NCBI RefSeq assembly: GCF_000165395.2
Contig: NC_010574.1
Coordinates: 1,364,001 to 1,428,000 of the forward strand
Reading direction: 5' to 3'
Source of the DNA: Babesia bovis T2Bo
Taxonomy: Eukaryota; Apicomplexa; Aconoidasida; Piroplasmida; Babesiidae
DNA length: 64,000 nt
Shown: positions 63,487 to 64,000 of the stretch, piece after piece
Layout: each line of letters opens with the position of its first letter
How positions within the stretch are numbered: the stretch's first letter is position 1
Program-made: the position numbers and the translations under genes
The notes under the pieces: model-generated
The model's input: the letters and a program-made list of their open reading frames with translations, nothing else
What the model was told of the DNA's origin: nothing
Database searches by the model: none

Positions 63487-64000
63487 CTACCAGCGCGAAC
63501 TGTCTAAATTGTCCCCCGTGGTGTGACCCTTCTGACGCTAGGAATCGTCATATACACACTGCAATCAACACACCTTACGCTTCAAATTGGCAATGAACTC
63601 TAAGCGGTTGTCCTTGTCACCCAGAGGGTCAAACACAGTCAGCTGTAACCTGATGTGCCGAGCAAAAACATAAACACACCGTATCCTTCCCAGCGTCGGC
63701 TTCGTATGCCTATAGACATTTTTACAGTACTCCATAAACAAACCTTCACGGAATCAACGGAAAATTGTAATTTCCGACCGGCAAACCAAGATCCGTCAGC
63801 AAGGTCTACCAACGGTGAACGTTCCACTAGACAAACGTACCCTCATCGGTTTCAGTACCTTCCTTGGATAAAAGCGAGGTATTCCTAGATATCTCGGACA
63901 GTCGCTTGGTAAATTGGGTAAACCGTGCCATTGTATCCGTTTTACTGCCACTTTTACGTTGCTCCTTGCGTGTCAAGTACTTGACACCGTCGTGGCCAAC
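63487..64000 (-). CDS. Possible CWC27-like spliceosomal cyclophilin, C-terminal part (5' end outside window)
   Basis: Exons on the minus strand: 64000-63859 (open at the window edge), 63826-63744, 63709-63678, 63649-63574 and 63537-63487. The segment ADGSWFAGRKLQFS, then LTVFDPLGDKDNRLEFIANL and KRKRQKG ending in Trp, follows the tail of CWC27/CYP57-type proteins (Trp, R/K-L-K-F, then V-D-P-L and a basic helix). The cyclophilin domain, if present, lies outside the window, so the call is weak. One intron is only 28 nt and may be mis-set. The stop is 12 bp before the ubiquitin-like ATG. Confidence 0.35.

Noticed and set aside
1..64000. tRNA, rRNA and transposon genes
   Set aside because: No GTTCRANNC-type tRNA arm in a cloverleaf context, no rRNA core sequence, and no transposase or reverse-transcriptase frame was seen. 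A dedicated tool search would be needed to exclude them fully.

Overview
The window looks like a piroplasm (Babesia/Theileria group) nuclear chromosome. The evidence is a tightly packed, moderately AT-rich gene set (34 protein genes in 64 kb, both strands). It has many introns, most of them 33-38 nt with GT..AG ends. It encodes apicomplexan protein types: rhomboid proteases, a SUB1-like subtilisin, a duplicated two-domain phosphofructokinase, RAP/helical-repeat proteins and a candidate apicoplast-targeted protein. The genus is inferred from gene content and intron style only; no rRNA, tRNA or organelle sequence was found to fix it.

Layout. 0-8.6 kb: 3' end of a SulP anion transporter, NOP58, a Gemin2-like protein, the lariat debranching enzyme DBR1 and a rhomboid protease. 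8.6-17 kb: a protease neighbourhood with a subtilisin between two diverged rhomboids, plus NPL4. 17-27 kb: ribosomal protein L4, a MORN protein with a myristoylation-type start, transportin-3 (MTR10-like), an unidentified 316-aa protein, a COX16-like protein, a signal-peptide membrane protein and guanylate kinase. 27-38 kb: phosphofructokinase, an unknown 871-aa zinc-finger-like protein, the U-box cyclophilin PPIL2 and a KOW/helical-repeat protein. 38-57 kb: a protein with a 20-aa tandem repeat, three long alpha-helical proteins, CK2 beta, a small unknown protein, a pseudouridine-synthase-like protein without its catalytic Asp, RNase H2 subunit C, a TLD-domain protein and a 1310-aa multi-membrane-span protein. 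57-64 kb: PPP4R2, a RAP protein, PRP31, a ubiquitin-like protein and the 3' end of a possible CWC27-like gene.

Common threads. RNA processing is over-represented (NOP58, Gemin2, DBR1, PPIL2, PRP31, possible CWC27, RNase H2C, several helical-repeat/RAP candidates for organelle RNA work). The rhomboids and subtilisin fit invasion and egress. Gene spacing is extreme: several neighbours are separated by 1-40 bp or overlap in coding sequence. All gene models were spliced by eye using reading-frame continuity and family conservation; exon coordinates are given so they can be tested against RNA data.
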